Of a DNA stretch of 58,573 bases, positions 15,138 through 24,230 are shown piece by piece (the first letter of the stretch is position 1; every line of letters begins with the position of its first letter). Position numbers and translations under genes: made by a program. The notes under the pieces are model-generated. The model did not search any database, was not told where the DNA came from, and saw only the letters and a list, made by a program, of their open reading frames with translations. Source of the stretch: Nodosilinea sp. WJT8-NPBG4. GTDB taxonomy: Bacteria > Cyanobacteriota > Cyanobacteriia > Phormidesmidales > Phormidesmidaceae. Location of the stretch: the NCBI GenBank assembly GCA_019359285.1, contig JAHHHQ010000069.1, positions 1-58,573 on the forward strand, in the 5' to 3' direction.

Positions 15138-17165
15138 ATGGCTCAAAACGTCCTTTCAGGCCGACGTAATGTAGCACTGGTCGGCACCTATTCCAGCGGC
15201 AAAACAACTCTTTTAGAGAGCATTATGTCTGTCACTGGGGTCACAACTCGCAAGGGCAGCGTCGATGAGGGTAACACCCTCGGCGATAGCTGCCCGGAGG
15301 CCCGCACCCGCCATATGACCGTAGAACTCAATGCCGCCAGTACTCAGTACGGCGGCATTTGTTTTACGTTTGTCGATTGCCCCGGCTCGGTGGAGCTTCA
15401 GCAAGAGACTAACCATGCCCTGATGGGGGTCGATGCAGCGATCGTAGTCTGCGAAGCCGACCCCAACAAAGTGCTCACCCTTTCGCCCCTGCTGCAATTT
15501 TTAGACACTTGGGAAATTCCCCATCTGATCTGGATTAACAAGCTCGATCGCGCCAACGGCACCTTTGCTGAGGTGCTGGCGGCCCTGCGGCAGATCTCCT
15601 CCCGACCCGTGATCCCCCAGCAGTACCCAATTCGCCAAAACCACGATTTAGTAGGCTTTATTGATCTCGTTACAGAACAAGCCTTCCACTACCATCCCGG
15701 CGCCCCCGCTGACCCCGTGCCGCTGCCCGCCGCGCTGCAGGCCGAGGAACAGACCGCCCGCGCTGAAATGCTGGAAGCCCTAGCTGACTATGACGATCAT
15801 TTATTAGAAAAACTGCTGGAGGATATCGCGCCTCCCGAAGAGGAAATCGTCCACGACCTAAGAATGGAGTTGGGGGCCGACCTCATCGTTCCGGTATTTA
15901 TCGGCGTGGCCCTGAATGACTACGGCGTGCGACCCCTGCTCGATGCCCTGGTGAAGGAAGCTCCGGCTCCAGAGGTCACCTGCGAGAAGCGGGGCATCAC
16001 GTGCGAGACCGACACCCTAGCCCAGGTGCTCAAGACTTATTACACTCCCCAGGGCGGAAAGCTTTCCCTGGTCCGGGTCTGGTGTGGCGAACTCAAGGAT
16101 GGGGATAGCCTGAACAGCGATCGCATGGGAGGCCTCTACGACCTGACGGGCACCCAGCAAACCAGCCTCACCAGAGCAGAGGCTGGGCGCATTGTCGCCG
16201 TCGCCCGCCTAGAGGGGGCTCAAACTGGCGATACCCTAACAACCGGCACCCTTAAAACCCTGCTGCCCAAAGCTCCAGTCATTGAGCCGGTCTACGCCCT
16301 TGCCATTACCTCCGTCAAGCGCAGCGATGAGGTTAAACTCAGCGCCGCCCTCACCAAGCTGCTCGAAGAAGACCCCTCGCTCTTTTGGGAGCAGCACGGT
16401 GACACCCACGAGGTGATTCTCTGGGGCCAGGGGGATGTGCATTTGAATTTGGCGATCGATCGCCTCAGCCGCAAATACAACTTGCCCATGACCACCCACC
16501 TGCCCCAGGTGCCCTACAAAGAAACCATCCGTCAGGCCAAAGAGGCCGTCCACGGACGCTATAAACACCAGAGTGGCGGTCACGGTCAGTTTGGCGACAT
16601 ATACCTATCCATTCAGCCGCTGCCGCGCGGCGACGGCTTTGCCTTTAGCGATACCATCGTGGGCGGCGTGGTGCCCAAGCAGTACATCCCCAGTGTCGAA
16701 ACCGGTGTGCGCGAATACCTCGACCACGGCCCCCTAGGCTTTCCAGTAGTGGATGTGGCGGTGACGTTAACGAATGGCTCCTACCACAACGTCGACAGCT
16801 CCGACAATGCCTTTAAGCAGGCGGCCCGCATCGCTATGCAAGAGGGCTTGGCGGCTTGCACCCCTACCCTGCTCGAACCCATTGACCTGGTCGAAATTTC
16901 GGTACCCAGCAACTACACCTCTAACGTGCTGAAGCTGATCACCGGCAGACGAGGGCAAATTCTTGGCTACGAGGCCAAATCCGACTGGCCCGGCTGGGAT
17001 GTGGTCACCGGGCACCTGCCCCAGGCCGAGATGCAGACCATGATTTTGGAGCTGAGGTCACTGACCATGGGCGTAGGCTTCTTCAAGTGGACCTACGACC
17101 ACCTTGACCCGGTGCCGGAGAAACTCACCGAGCGGATTCTGGCGAGTACGGGGAGCGATCGCTAA
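15138..17165 (+). CDS. EF-G-like translational GTPase (non-canonical)
   Basis: A 675-residue protein with the domain order of elongation factor G. The G domain has G1 GTYSSGKT (about 16-23), G3 FVDCPG in place of the usual DTPG, and G4 NKLD. Domain II, III, IV (GRYKHQSGGHGQFGDIYL) and V (LEPIDLVEISVPSNYTSNVL) follow. The deviant G motifs put it among the second, EF-G-like paralogues rather than the housekeeping fusA; the exact role is not established and could be ribosome rescue, recycling or stress (inference). Start: ATG at 15138 with AAGGAG at 15126-15131 and 6 bases between, better than the upstream ATG at 15108. It ends at a strong terminator and is a single gene. Confidence 0.88.
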   Translation: MAQNVLSGRRNVALVGTYSSGKTTLLESIMSVTGVTTRKGSVDEGNTLGDSCPEARTRHMTVELNAASTQYGGICFTFVDCPGSVELQQETNHALMGVDAAIVVCEADPNKVLTLSPLLQFLDTWEIPHLIWINKLDRANGTFAEVLAALRQISSRPVIPQQYPIRQNHDLVGFIDLVTEQAFHYHPGAPADPVPLPAALQAEEQTARAEMLEALADYDDHLLEKLLEDIAPPEEEIVHDLRMELGADLIVPVFIGVALNDYGVRPLLDALVKEAPAPEVTCEKRGITCETDTLAQVLKTYYTPQGGKLSLVRVWCGELKDGDSLNSDRMGGLYDLTGTQQTSLTRAEAGRIVAVARLEGAQTGDTLTTGTLKTLLPKAPVIEPVYALAITSVKRSDEVKLSAALTKLLEEDPSLFWEQHGDTHEVILWGQGDVHLNLAIDRLSRKYNLPMTTHLPQVPYKETIRQAKEAVHGRYKHQSGGHGQFGDIYLSIQPLPRGDGFAFSDTIVGGVVPKQYIPSVETGVREYLDHGPLGFPVVDVAVTLTNGSYHNVDSSDNAFKQAARIAMQEGLAACTPTLLEPIDLVEISVPSNYTSNVLKLITGRRGQILGYEAKSDWPGWDVVTGHLPQAEMQTMILELRSLTMGVGFFKWTYDHLDPVPEKLTERILASTGSDR

Positions 17166-17182
17166 ACCCTAACTCCACCTAA

Positions 17183-17227
17183 AAAATCCCCTGGGTGAAT
17201 GCTTTCGTAAAAGCCCCAGGGGATTTT
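17183..17227 (+). terminator. Rho-independent terminator after the EF-G-like gene
   Basis: AAAATCCCCTGGG (17183-17195) is a perfect reverse complement of CCCAGGGGATTTT (17215-17227). The stem ends in four T and begins 18 bases after the stop codon. Confidence 0.85.
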
Positions 17228-17344
17228 AATGGATTCAGCTAGTTTCCAAGCAGTTAGCAGAGCAGACACTGGCGCGATCGCAAGCCTCAGGGAGTTTGCA
17301 AAACATGGCCACAGTGGCTTCAGCCTCAGCTAGACAAAACACTC

Positions 17345-17491
17345 TTAGCTGGTGCGCTGACGCTTTTGCAGCGCCTCCAGCATCTGCTGTTTGACGGCTT
17401 CAGCCCAGAGGCTGAAGTCTTCTCGGTTTTCTAAAGCGTTGCGGGCTGAAGAAGAGGCAGAGGCCGATTGCGAGGTTTTTAAGGTGGTCAT
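17345..17491 (-). CDS. Small hypothetical protein (48 aa)
   Basis: An ATG-TAA frame on the minus strand gives MTTLKTSQSASASSSARNAL and then ENREDFSLWAEAVKQQMLEA, ending QKRQRTS. The second half is a charged amphipathic helix. Short proteins with a similar LWAxAVKQQMLEALQKR tail seem common in cyanobacteria, but I can name no function. No strong ribosome site is seen. It lies alone between the EF-G-like terminator and the next minus-strand gene. Confidence 0.5.
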   Translation of the reverse strand: MTTLKTSQSASASSSARNALENREDFSLWAEAVKQQMLEALQKRQRTS

Positions 17492-17629
17492 GGGGCTATA
17501 CAGAGTTGCTGGCTATCCCTGATATAGCAAATTTGCGCAGGGTGCTGCCATGACATTATGCGCCCCCTGCATCGGGCTGTCTAAGACCTGCATAGCGCTG
17601 GGCGATCGCTCAGGTTTGTGTTGATTTCC

Positions 17630-18469
17630 TTAGAATTTCTCGGCTTCGGCAAGGGCCATGGCCTTATTGGCGGTGTAAGTCTGCACCCGATCTTGGGCAA
17701 CGGGGTAGCGCTCGTCCTCAGGCGGCACCTCAGACATCAGGTCAGCCGCCCGCTGCCAGCGCACCGCCAGATCTAGCCATGCGGCAGCAGTGGTAGCCGA
17801 TTTACCATCTTCCACTGACTGCTGGGCAATGCGCACCGCCAGCACAAATGGATCCTGTCCTGTGGGCACTTCTGGAGCCGGGGTGGGAGTTGGTTCGCTG
17901 GTAGGGGTGGCCTGGGACCTTAACGGCAGGTCAACGCCCAGCCAGTCTTTAGTGGCCCATCCCACCAGCAGCAGCAGCAGCGCCAGACTGGCACCGCCAA
18001 CCAACCCACGCCAGAAAGCACTGCGACTCGAGGCCGGCTTTTTTTTATACACATCATCCAAAAACGGGTTGCGCTGACGAGGAGCGCGCAGGTCGCGCCA
18101 CATCCTGGCTACCGGGTTGGGCTGTTTGAGCACAATCGGCTCTGACCAGAGCAGGCTGTTTTTGGGGTCCCGCTTAATTTCATCTAGCCACAGCAGCTGC
18201 TGCTCTTGCACAATGCGGCTGTTGATATTGACCTTGTTAATACCCCGTGGGCTGATCGACTCCAGCACGTTGCGCACCTGGTCAACCACCGTCTCCTGAG
18301 GCAAGGCATCGGCGCTGGGGGCCTCAACCAGCAGCTGCAAAATGCCGCTGTCCTGAATGGCGCGGGTGCGAATGCCCTCGTCAGCAAAGTGATCATTCAA
18401 AATTTGAATGATGGCGGCTACACTTCCCTGGCGGGCCTGAAAGTCGATGTCGTCAATGGTTGGATGCAT
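17630..18469 (-). CDS. Conserved cyanobacterial membrane protein, unknown function
   Basis: A 279-residue protein. The N-terminal domain (about 1-110) begins with DDIDFQARQGSVAAIIQILN and continues with ILQLLVEAPSAD, a pattern I associate with conserved cyanobacterial proteins of unknown role. A basic linker (RAPRQRNPF) leads to one transmembrane helix (about 153-171, GLVGGASLALLLLLVGWAT). A Thr/Pro-rich linker follows, then a helical C-terminal domain (about 205-279) with AVRIAQQSVEDGKSA and ALAEAEKF. The likely topology is cytoplasmic N-terminal and periplasmic or lumenal C-terminal domains. No operon partner: the next minus-strand gene upstream is 180 bases away. Confidence 0.75.
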   Translation of the reverse strand: MHPTIDDIDFQARQGSVAAIIQILNDHFADEGIRTRAIQDSGILQLLVEAPSADALPQETVVDQVRNVLESISPRGINKVNINSRIVQEQQLLWLDEIKRDPKNSLLWSEPIVLKQPNPVARMWRDLRAPRQRNPFLDDVYKKKPASSRSAFWRGLVGGASLALLLLLVGWATKDWLGVDLPLRSQATPTSEPTPTPAPEVPTGQDPFVLAVRIAQQSVEDGKSATTAAAWLDLAVRWQRAADLMSEVPPEDERYPVAQDRVQTYTANKAMALAEAEKF

Positions 18470-18648
18470 GGTTCCAAGTTGCCGCGTGCCACAGAGTTCC
18501 GCAGCATAGCGCAGGTATAAACGGCTGATCCCGAAATTATATCAACCGCTGTCCAACCTGGAACGTTCTCTCTTAAGGCACAGGATCCCTGGGCAACTTT
18601 CCCCAAGCTGAATGTAGCTCAGGGAAGTCCGGTGGCTGGTAACTAAGG

Positions 18649-19710
18649 TTATAGCAAGTGCTGAAAGCGGTCCTCTGCACCGATCTGCTTCACCGCTGCC
18701 TTGATATCCTGGGTGCGGTCTTTGCGCACAATTAACGTGGCGTTGCCGTCGCGCACAATCACCACATCCTCTAGGCCAATGGTGACAATGACCTCGTTGG
18801 GGTCGGCTGAGTAAACAATACTGCCTTCGGTATCAAGGGCAACGTGGGTAGCTAAATCGACGTTTTTCTCGCCGGGCTGCTTCAGCAGGCGCTCTACCGC
18901 ATTCCAGTCGCCTAGGTCATCCCAGCCAAAGGTGACGGGCATAACCTGGGCGCGATCGGTGTGCTCCATGACGGCGTAGTCAATGCTGAGCTTATCTAGG
19001 TTGGGGTAGGCGTCAACCCCTTCAGCGATCAGGGCTTGCATTAAATCGGGGGCGTGGGCTTTCAGCTCGTTGACCATCACCCCGGCAGGGAAGATGAACA
19101 TACCGCTGTTCCAGCTGAAGCGGCCGCTGTCGATAAAGGTTTGGGCGGTGGGGGCGTCGGGCTTTTCGGTGAAGCGGCTGACGGTGTAGGCGCTGAGGCT
19201 GCCGTAGGTGCCGGTTGCTTCCCCCTGCTCGATGTAGCCGTAGCCGGTGGCGGGGTAGGTGGGGGTAATGCCCAGGGTGGCGATCGCCCCTTGGCTAGCA
19301 GCCAGCTCAGCTGCTGCGTTTAGGGTCTGGCAAAACGCCGCTTCGTCAGCAATCCAGTGGTCGGCGGGGAAAAACCCCACTAGGGCGTCATCACCGTAGC
19401 GCTGGGCGACCTCGAGGGTGCCCCAGGCCACTGCCGGAGCAGTATCGCGGCCCACTGGCTCGACCAGCAGGTTGGCTTCAGGCAATTCAGGCAGCTGTTC
19501 ACGCACTCGGTCGGCCAGGTGAGCGGCAGTAATCACCCACATATTTTCCCAACCGTTGGCCAGGGGCAGCAGGCGATCGGCGGTGGCTTGCAGCAGGCTG
19601 CGATCGCTGCCGTCTAGGCACAAAAACTGTTTAGGACGGGCCAATCGGCTCACCGGCCAAAACCGCTCGCCTTTCCCCCCCGCCAAAATAATAGGAATTA
19701 ACGCCGCCAT
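18649..19710 (-). CDS. manC: Mannose-1-phosphate guanylyltransferase
   Basis: Makes GDP-mannose from mannose-1-phosphate and GTP, feeding exopolysaccharide, O-antigen and fucose pathways. The 353-residue product has the nucleotidyltransferase signature ILAGGKGERFWPVSR (about 7-21), RPKQF (about 25-29) and the sugar-binding regions EPVGRDTAP and FTEKPDAPTA. It is the short, single-domain form without the phosphomannose-isomerase half seen in the long bifunctional ManC/AlgA proteins. It is divergent from the LCP gene that attaches glycopolymers; both act on the cell surface. A perfect 7-bp hairpin lies just upstream (19753-19772). Confidence 0.9.
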   Translation of the reverse strand: MAALIPIILAGGKGERFWPVSRLARPKQFLCLDGSDRSLLQATADRLLPLANGWENMWVITAAHLADRVREQLPELPEANLLVEPVGRDTAPAVAWGTLEVAQRYGDDALVGFFPADHWIADEAAFCQTLNAAAELAASQGAIATLGITPTYPATGYGYIEQGEATGTYGSLSAYTVSRFTEKPDAPTAQTFIDSGRFSWNSGMFIFPAGVMVNELKAHAPDLMQALIAEGVDAYPNLDKLSIDYAVMEHTDRAQVMPVTFGWDDLGDWNAVERLLKQPGEKNVDLATHVALDTEGSIVYSADPNEVIVTIGLEDVVIVRDGNATLIVRKDRTQDIKAAVKQIGAEDRFQHLL

Positions 19711-19752
19711 AAAAATTTCCCCTGGACTTTTAAGTCATAACGGCGGCCTCAC

Positions 19753-19772
19753 AGCCACTCGCATAAGTGGCT
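19753..19772. promoter_or_regulatory. Hairpin or operator-like inverted repeat in the manC/LCP gap
   Basis: AGCCACT (19753-19759) and AGTGGCT (19766-19772) are perfect inverted repeats around CGCATA. It sits about 43 bases upstream of manC in the divergent promoter region 19711-19987, so it may be an operator or a leader hairpin. No clear -35/-10 pair was found. Confidence 0.35.
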
Positions 19773-19987
19773 CAATCCTATCCTTTGGAATGAGATTTCA
19801 GGGCAAAATTCGCTTAATATTGATTAACACATTAACCTGCTGCGAAGTTTTAATAGGGTGTTGGGGGGTGTCCCCGATCTTGCCTTTGAGCGTTGAAAAT
19901 TGAGTCTAAAACCATGCTGAGGCTACATTGGCCAGTCGTGGCAAGGGCTATGGTGGTAGGGCGTCGCAGCAAGTCAAGCAGGTATTC

Positions 19988-21424
19988 ATGACAACCCCTT
20001 TGCAGAACGTTGACCCTAAAGACAGCCGCTCTAGCGCTCCTGAACAAAATGAGGTCGCAGCCTTAGACAGTCAACTACCTGCACCAGCCGCCCCTGCTGA
20101 CGAATCATCCAACCCCTCTGGGATAGCCCGACGCCTGGTTAAATCGCTGCTGTGGGGTAGCCTATTTGTGGGTACGGCGGCGGTTTCGGCTGTGGTTGGG
20201 GCGGCGATCTCCCTCACGGTGCCCCTGCCCGACTTTATGGGTGGCAATACCAACCGTGCCGCTAGCTTTGGCGATCTATGGCAGGCGGGCTTTCGCTACC
20301 AGGTGACGCGTCCGGTCAACATTTTGGTGATGGGCATTGACGAAGTTCCTGATGCTCAGCCCAATTCAGATGCCGTGTTCGCCGGTCGTACCGACACCCT
20401 GTTGCTAGTGCGGGTTGATGCCGAATCCGGCACCCTCAATGTCATGTCTATCCCCCGTGATACCCGCGTGCAAATTCCAGGCTTCGGGATGGATAAAATC
20501 AATCAGGCTAACGTACTAGGTGGCTCAGAACTGGTCGCTCAAACCGTGGGCTATAACCTGGGCAACATTCAGATCGATCGCTACGTGCGCATCAACACCA
20601 GCGCTTTTCGAGAAATGGTTGACCTGGTCGGGGGCATTGAGGTCAACGTGCCCACCCGCATGGAGTATACCGATCGCACCCAGGGCCTCTATATAGATCT
20701 CTATCCCGGTTGGCAAACGCTCAATGGTGACCAGGCTGAGCAGTTTGCCCGCTACCGCAAAGACAGCGGCGATATTGGTCGAGTGCAGCGCCAGCAAATG
20801 CTGCTAAAGGCATTGCGGGAGCGGTTGACTAACCCCGCTGTGCTGCCCAAGCTGCCCCAGGCGCTGCGAGTAGTGGAGCGCTACGTCGACACCAACCTCA
20901 CCCTGGAGGAAATGCTGGCGATCGCCAACTTTGGTCTCGAAATGGAGTCTGACCAGCTGCAAATGGTGATGCTGCCCGGTCGCTTTAGCACTCCAGCCGA
21001 GTTTAACGCCAGCTACTGGCTCCCCAACTGGGAAGCCTCGGCCACCCTCATGCAAAACTTTTTTCAGGCTGAAGGGGTGAGCATCTACGCCGACAATTCC
21101 CAGGGCAACTATGTGGCCGATCTATCTATTGCCGTGCAAAATGCCTCTGGCCAGCCCGATCAGGCTGCCTCGGTAGCCGACTACCTGCGCGAGAACGGCT
21201 TTAGCAACGTCTATATCATTGATGATCTGACAACCACCATGGCCCGCACCGAAGTTGTAGCTCAGCGCGGCGATGTCGAGAGTGCTCGTACGGTCGAGTC
21301 TCTGCTAGGGGTAGGGCTGGCCCTGTCTGAGTCAACCGGTGACCTTGGCTCCGACATTACAATTCGGGTGGGTCAAGACTGGGTTGAACAGGCCACCCAA
21401 CTGTCAGAGACCGAGCCTCAGTAG
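19988..21424 (+). CDS. LytR-CpsA-Psr (LCP) family protein with LytR_C domain
   Basis: LCP enzymes move lipid-linked glycopolymers onto peptidoglycan or other acceptors outside the cytoplasmic membrane. The product, about 478 residues, has a cytoplasmic tail, one transmembrane helix (about 48-70), and an LCP catalytic domain with ILVMGIDEV, RTDTLLLVRVD, VMSIPRDTRV, DLVGGIEVNVP and the arginine-rich QFARYRKDSGDIGRVQRQQ. A LytR_C domain (about 375-460, VAVQNASGQPDQAASVADYL) follows. A TTG at 19928 opens the frame earlier, but ATG 19988 leaves a normal short tail. Divergent from manC and followed by a DUF202 gene. Confidence 0.92.
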   Translation: MTTPLQNVDPKDSRSSAPEQNEVAALDSQLPAPAAPADESSNPSGIARRLVKSLLWGSLFVGTAAVSAVVGAAISLTVPLPDFMGGNTNRAASFGDLWQAGFRYQVTRPVNILVMGIDEVPDAQPNSDAVFAGRTDTLLLVRVDAESGTLNVMSIPRDTRVQIPGFGMDKINQANVLGGSELVAQTVGYNLGNIQIDRYVRINTSAFREMVDLVGGIEVNVPTRMEYTDRTQGLYIDLYPGWQTLNGDQAEQFARYRKDSGDIGRVQRQQMLLKALRERLTNPAVLPKLPQALRVVERYVDTNLTLEEMLAIANFGLEMESDQLQMVMLPGRFSTPAEFNASYWLPNWEASATLMQNFFQAEGVSIYADNSQGNYVADLSIAVQNASGQPDQAASVADYLRENGFSNVYIIDDLTTTMARTEVVAQRGDVESARTVESLLGVGLALSESTGDLGSDITIRVGQDWVEQATQLSETEPQ

Positions 21425-21462
21425 GCTAATCTTTGCCCAGCATCATCAGCTCTGGCCCACCC

Positions 21463-21855
21463 ATGTCGAGCCTTTACCCACCCCAGGCCCAGGACGCTCT
21501 GGCTCGTGATCGCAACCGCCTAGCCGCCGATCGCTCTCTGCTGTCCTTTGTGCGCAACAGCCTTACTCTGATTGGCCTCGGTCTGGGGCTTGAGCAAATC
21601 TTGGCGGCGCTTGGTGCCCACTACAGTGCCCATGATATTGATGGATGGGCCTATGGTCTTAGCCTGGTATATGTCGGTCTAGGGGTGCTGAGCCTGGGGT
21701 TTGCCATCGCCGATTATCGGGCTGAAAGGGCACGCCTGCGATCGCCCCACTACCAATACCAGCCCCGCTGGTCTGTGGCAGAAGCTACAGGGCTAGCAAT
21801 TTTTGCGATCGGTGCCGTGGCCTTAGGCTGGTTAGGGGCTGATCTGCTGGGGTAA
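21463..21855 (+). CDS. DUF202 (YidH-like) membrane protein 1
   Basis: A 130-residue protein with three transmembrane helices and the DUF202 hallmark just before the first helix: ALARDRNRLAADRSLLSFVR followed by NSLTLIGLGLGLEQIL. The family's biochemical role is not established. ATG 21463 begins the usual short hydrophilic lead; an upstream TTG is less likely. It follows the LCP stop by 38 bases. It is the first of three related genes within 1.4 kb; the second faces it from the opposite strand 19 bases away. Confidence 0.85.
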   Translation: MSSLYPPQAQDALARDRNRLAADRSLLSFVRNSLTLIGLGLGLEQILAALGAHYSAHDIDGWAYGLSLVYVGLGVLSLGFAIADYRAERARLRSPHYQYQPRWSVAEATGLAIFAIGAVALGWLGADLLG

Positions 21856-21874
21856 GAAATGACTTAAGAAATGG

Positions 21875-22276
21875 CTATGGCAGCACTAGCGTTACCCCTA
21901 ACCCTGCGATTCCCACCAGCACAATGGCAACTACCGCCCAACGATTCAGCGTCTTAATCGACGGCAGCACGTCGCCTTGCTGCTCAAGGGCTTTGAGAGT
22001 CAGCCGGTGCTGAACTAGCGCTAACCCCAGCAGCAATAGACCCATGCCCACAAACCCTATGCCTACTAGGGTCGAATTTGGGTCCGCTACGATGGTTGCC
22101 GATGCCGCCTGCCGCCGCAGGCTGTGAGTAATTTGTTCATAGGCCACTCCAAACCCAATCAAACCCAGGCAAATTCTACTCCAAGCGTTTAGGGTACGTT
22201 CGGCAGCAGCGCGGTTGCGTTCCCGAGCTAGCTCGTTGGTGGTGTTCACCAGGGAAGGCAGGGGAGCATCATTCAT
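21875..22276 (-). CDS. DUF202 membrane protein 2
   Basis: A 133-residue paralogue on the opposite strand, with ELARERNRAAAERTLNAWSR before helix 1 (ICLGLIGFGVAYEQIT) and two more helices. ATG 22276 (MNDAPLPSLVNT) matches the start seen in the sister proteins; the longer frame to 22345 is probably not used. It is convergent with DUF202 protein 1 and divergent from protein 3. Confidence 0.85.
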   Translation of the reverse strand: MNDAPLPSLVNTTNELARERNRAAAERTLNAWSRICLGLIGFGVAYEQITHSLRRQAASATIVADPNSTLVGIGFVGMGLLLLGLALVQHRLTLKALEQQGDVLPSIKTLNRWAVVAIVLVGIAGLGVTLVLP

Positions 22277-22480
22277 GGGTAAAATTGCCGATTGAAGCGA
22301 TCGGTTGCGGGTTGAAAGGTTGGCTATTTGAAACAGCAGTATCATGCTCGCCGCTGATTCTACGCCTAGGTTAGGTTAACCACGCAGCACCAGAAGGTAA
22401 TTTAAGCTTAAAAGTTAGTCAGTTTGAGCGTAGGCTAGTCTCGCTGAGCCGCTTGCTTTTCTACCCTGGCTGGTACTGCT

Positions 22481-22882
22481 ATGAGTTCGTCTAACCCAGA
22501 GCCTAACCCTGCAACAGAACTGGCCAAAGAGCGAAATCGCGCCGCTGAAGAGCGCACCCTGATGGCCTGGATTCGCACGGCCCTGGCCTTAATTGGCTTT
22601 GGCTTCGGAATTGAGCGCATTGTGGCCGCTATTCACCAAACTCTAGGAGATACGGTGAATCCTCTGCGGTTAACCCGGGTTTTGGGCCTATCCTTCGTTG
22701 CCTTAGGTACTGTGGCGCTGTTGGGTGCAGCTCTCGACCACAACCATCAACTTCAGCGCATTCAGCGCAACGACCTAGTCTACCGATCGCAGCGGTCTTC
22801 AGCCTTGGTGGTGGCCTACATTTTGGCTGGGCTAGGGGCGATCGCCTTCGTAGGCATTTTGGTCAGTCCCCTAGTGCCTTAA
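22481..22882 (+). CDS. DUF202 membrane protein 3
   Basis: A 133-residue protein with the same layout: ELAKERNRAAEERTLMAWIR, helix 1 (TALALIGFGFGIERIV), helix 2 (VLGLSFVALGTVALLGAAL) and helix 3 (SALVVAYILAGLGAIAFVGI). It is closer in motif to protein 2 than to protein 1 (ERNRAAxERTL in both). The trio probably arose by local duplication and inversion. Confidence 0.87.
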   Translation: MSSSNPEPNPATELAKERNRAAEERTLMAWIRTALALIGFGFGIERIVAAIHQTLGDTVNPLRLTRVLGLSFVALGTVALLGAALDHNHQLQRIQRNDLVYRSQRSSALVVAYILAGLGAIAFVGILVSPLVP

Positions 22883-23213
22883 CGGCAACATGACGCATGG
22901 CCGCAAACCCAACAGGCTGACGACAATAAACCACCGATAAGAAACGCGAGACGGTTCAAAAATCCATTTTTTCCCTAAATAGAAAAGCCATCTACTTACC
23001 CAAATTTTTTGGGGCAAGGTGTAACAATCTCAGCAAATATGTTTACAAAACCAGACGTTTCTTAGCTGCTTTTGAAATTAGTAAGGCTGCCTTAGAACGG
23101 CTGTAAATGTCACAGCAGCCCCTGCGAATAAAGGTTAAATGATTCAGGAGACCCAATGTGATTTATTAGCTTGAGTCTAGGATAAGAAGGGAAATTTAAA
23201 AACCAGGCGTTCC
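22883..23213. other. AT-rich gene-free stretch
   Basis: About 330 bases, richer in A/T than the surroundings, with no reading frame I trust. TTTTTTGGGG and AAATTTTTTGG tracts occur near 23000. It presumably holds the promoter of the gene at 23214. I see no tRNA, known sRNA motif or strong hairpin. Confidence 0.4.
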
Positions 23214-23585
23214 ATGGACTCTATGCAAACCCAGGTCAGTCTTTTGACAAATAAGATTGACGCCCTGCATCAAATGATTGATCAGGTCAACGATCAGGTT
23301 GCGGCCCTAATTGCGACCCAGGCCTGCTCAGTTATCCCCGGCAAGCCGGCTATCAGTCGCTTCGCCTACGGCAACGCCCCCCGCCACAGCCCCAGCATGT
23401 TGGACAGCGTCTGCGAGCACAAAGATATTTTGCTCGATAGCAGCTATCTCGATCTAGACCGCCAGAGTACCGAAACCAATTTTTCCCCGGACGTACAAAT
23501 TCAGCGGCTAACGGCTCAGCTCACAGCAGCGTACAACCGCATTGCAGCGCTAGAAGAGCAGCTATTAGCTTCCCGGGTCCACTAG
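23214..23585 (+). CDS. Small coiled-coil protein, unknown function
   Basis: A 123-residue protein I cannot name. The N-terminal part (about 4-38, QVSLLTNKIDALHQMIDQVN) and the C-terminal part (about 92-120, IQRLTAQLTAAYNRIAALEE) are predicted coiled coils with clear heptads. A flexible middle joins them. The QRLTAQLTAAYNRIAALEEQ helix looks like one I have seen conserved among cyanobacterial small proteins, which suggests a protein-interaction role. ATG 23214 or ATG 23223 could be the start. It stands alone on the plus strand. Confidence 0.65.
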   Translation: MDSMQTQVSLLTNKIDALHQMIDQVNDQVAALIATQACSVIPGKPAISRFAYGNAPRHSPSMLDSVCEHKDILLDSSYLDLDRQSTETNFSPDVQIQRLTAQLTAAYNRIAALEEQLLASRVH

Positions 23586-23660
23586 CCAAACCAATCGAAT
23601 GACCAGGGCAATTCAGGTATGAAACCGATGCCCTCCCACGGATAGCTTCACCCCCTAGGC

Positions 23661-24068
23661 TCAATCTTGAATGTAGGGTTCGCCAGCGCTGAGAGCAGTT
23701 TCGGCCCGCATAAATTCGCGCCCCAAGTAGGCTGCATGATCGAGGTAGGTGATAGGGCAAGGACGCTCTGGATCTTCAAAAATAGCAATACAGAGTTCTT
23801 TAGCTGTGCGACCGCTATAGGTGCAGGTAGGTACACGCTCTATAGGGCCGCGCACAGGTAAGGGCTTGCCAGTAGCGGGGTCACAGGCCAACCCTTTGTC
23901 GTTAATGATGTTGGCAAAGTGCTTGGCGCAAATCAGTCCCTGCTCCACGTCTAAATAAATTAAAAAATAGCCTGCCGGGTCTAGCTCAATGTAGCGCTTC
24001 GAGAGCTGGTCATCGAGGGTCTGGCGCTGGGCTTTGTCAATAGGTTGGGTGCTAGAGGGTAGAGTCAT
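23661..24068 (-). CDS. DUF4346 family protein
   Basis: A 135-residue protein matching the cyanobacterial DUF4346 pattern from end to end: ELDPAGYFLIYLDVEQGLIC, AKHFANIINDKGLACDPATG, then GRTAKELCIAIFE and the C-terminal DHAAYLGREFMRAE and YIQD. The family's function is unknown to me; it is small and soluble. The length is typical and no part is missing. It is a single gene, with a 60-base imperfect palindrome in the gap upstream of it. Confidence 0.85.
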   Translation of the reverse strand: MTLPSSTQPIDKAQRQTLDDQLSKRYIELDPAGYFLIYLDVEQGLICAKHFANIINDKGLACDPATGKPLPVRGPIERVPTCTYSGRTAKELCIAIFEDPERPCPITYLDHAAYLGREFMRAETALSAGEPYIQD

Positions 24069-24230
24069 CGCAGGTTAGGCCACCGCGCTCGCGGCCTGGT
24101 AGTACAACGTTAGGACTCTCTATGGTAGCGTGCTGAGCTGCCGCCTCAGTTTTCTAGTGGTATAGCGTTGGCCACTGCGCTTAGGACCAGAGTCACTAAC
24201 CAATAGCAAAAACTGGAGCGGCGCACTGGC

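Noticed and set aside
22883..23213. A small RNA or tRNA in the AT-rich gap
   Set aside because: No cloverleaf, T-loop sequence or strong hairpin seen.
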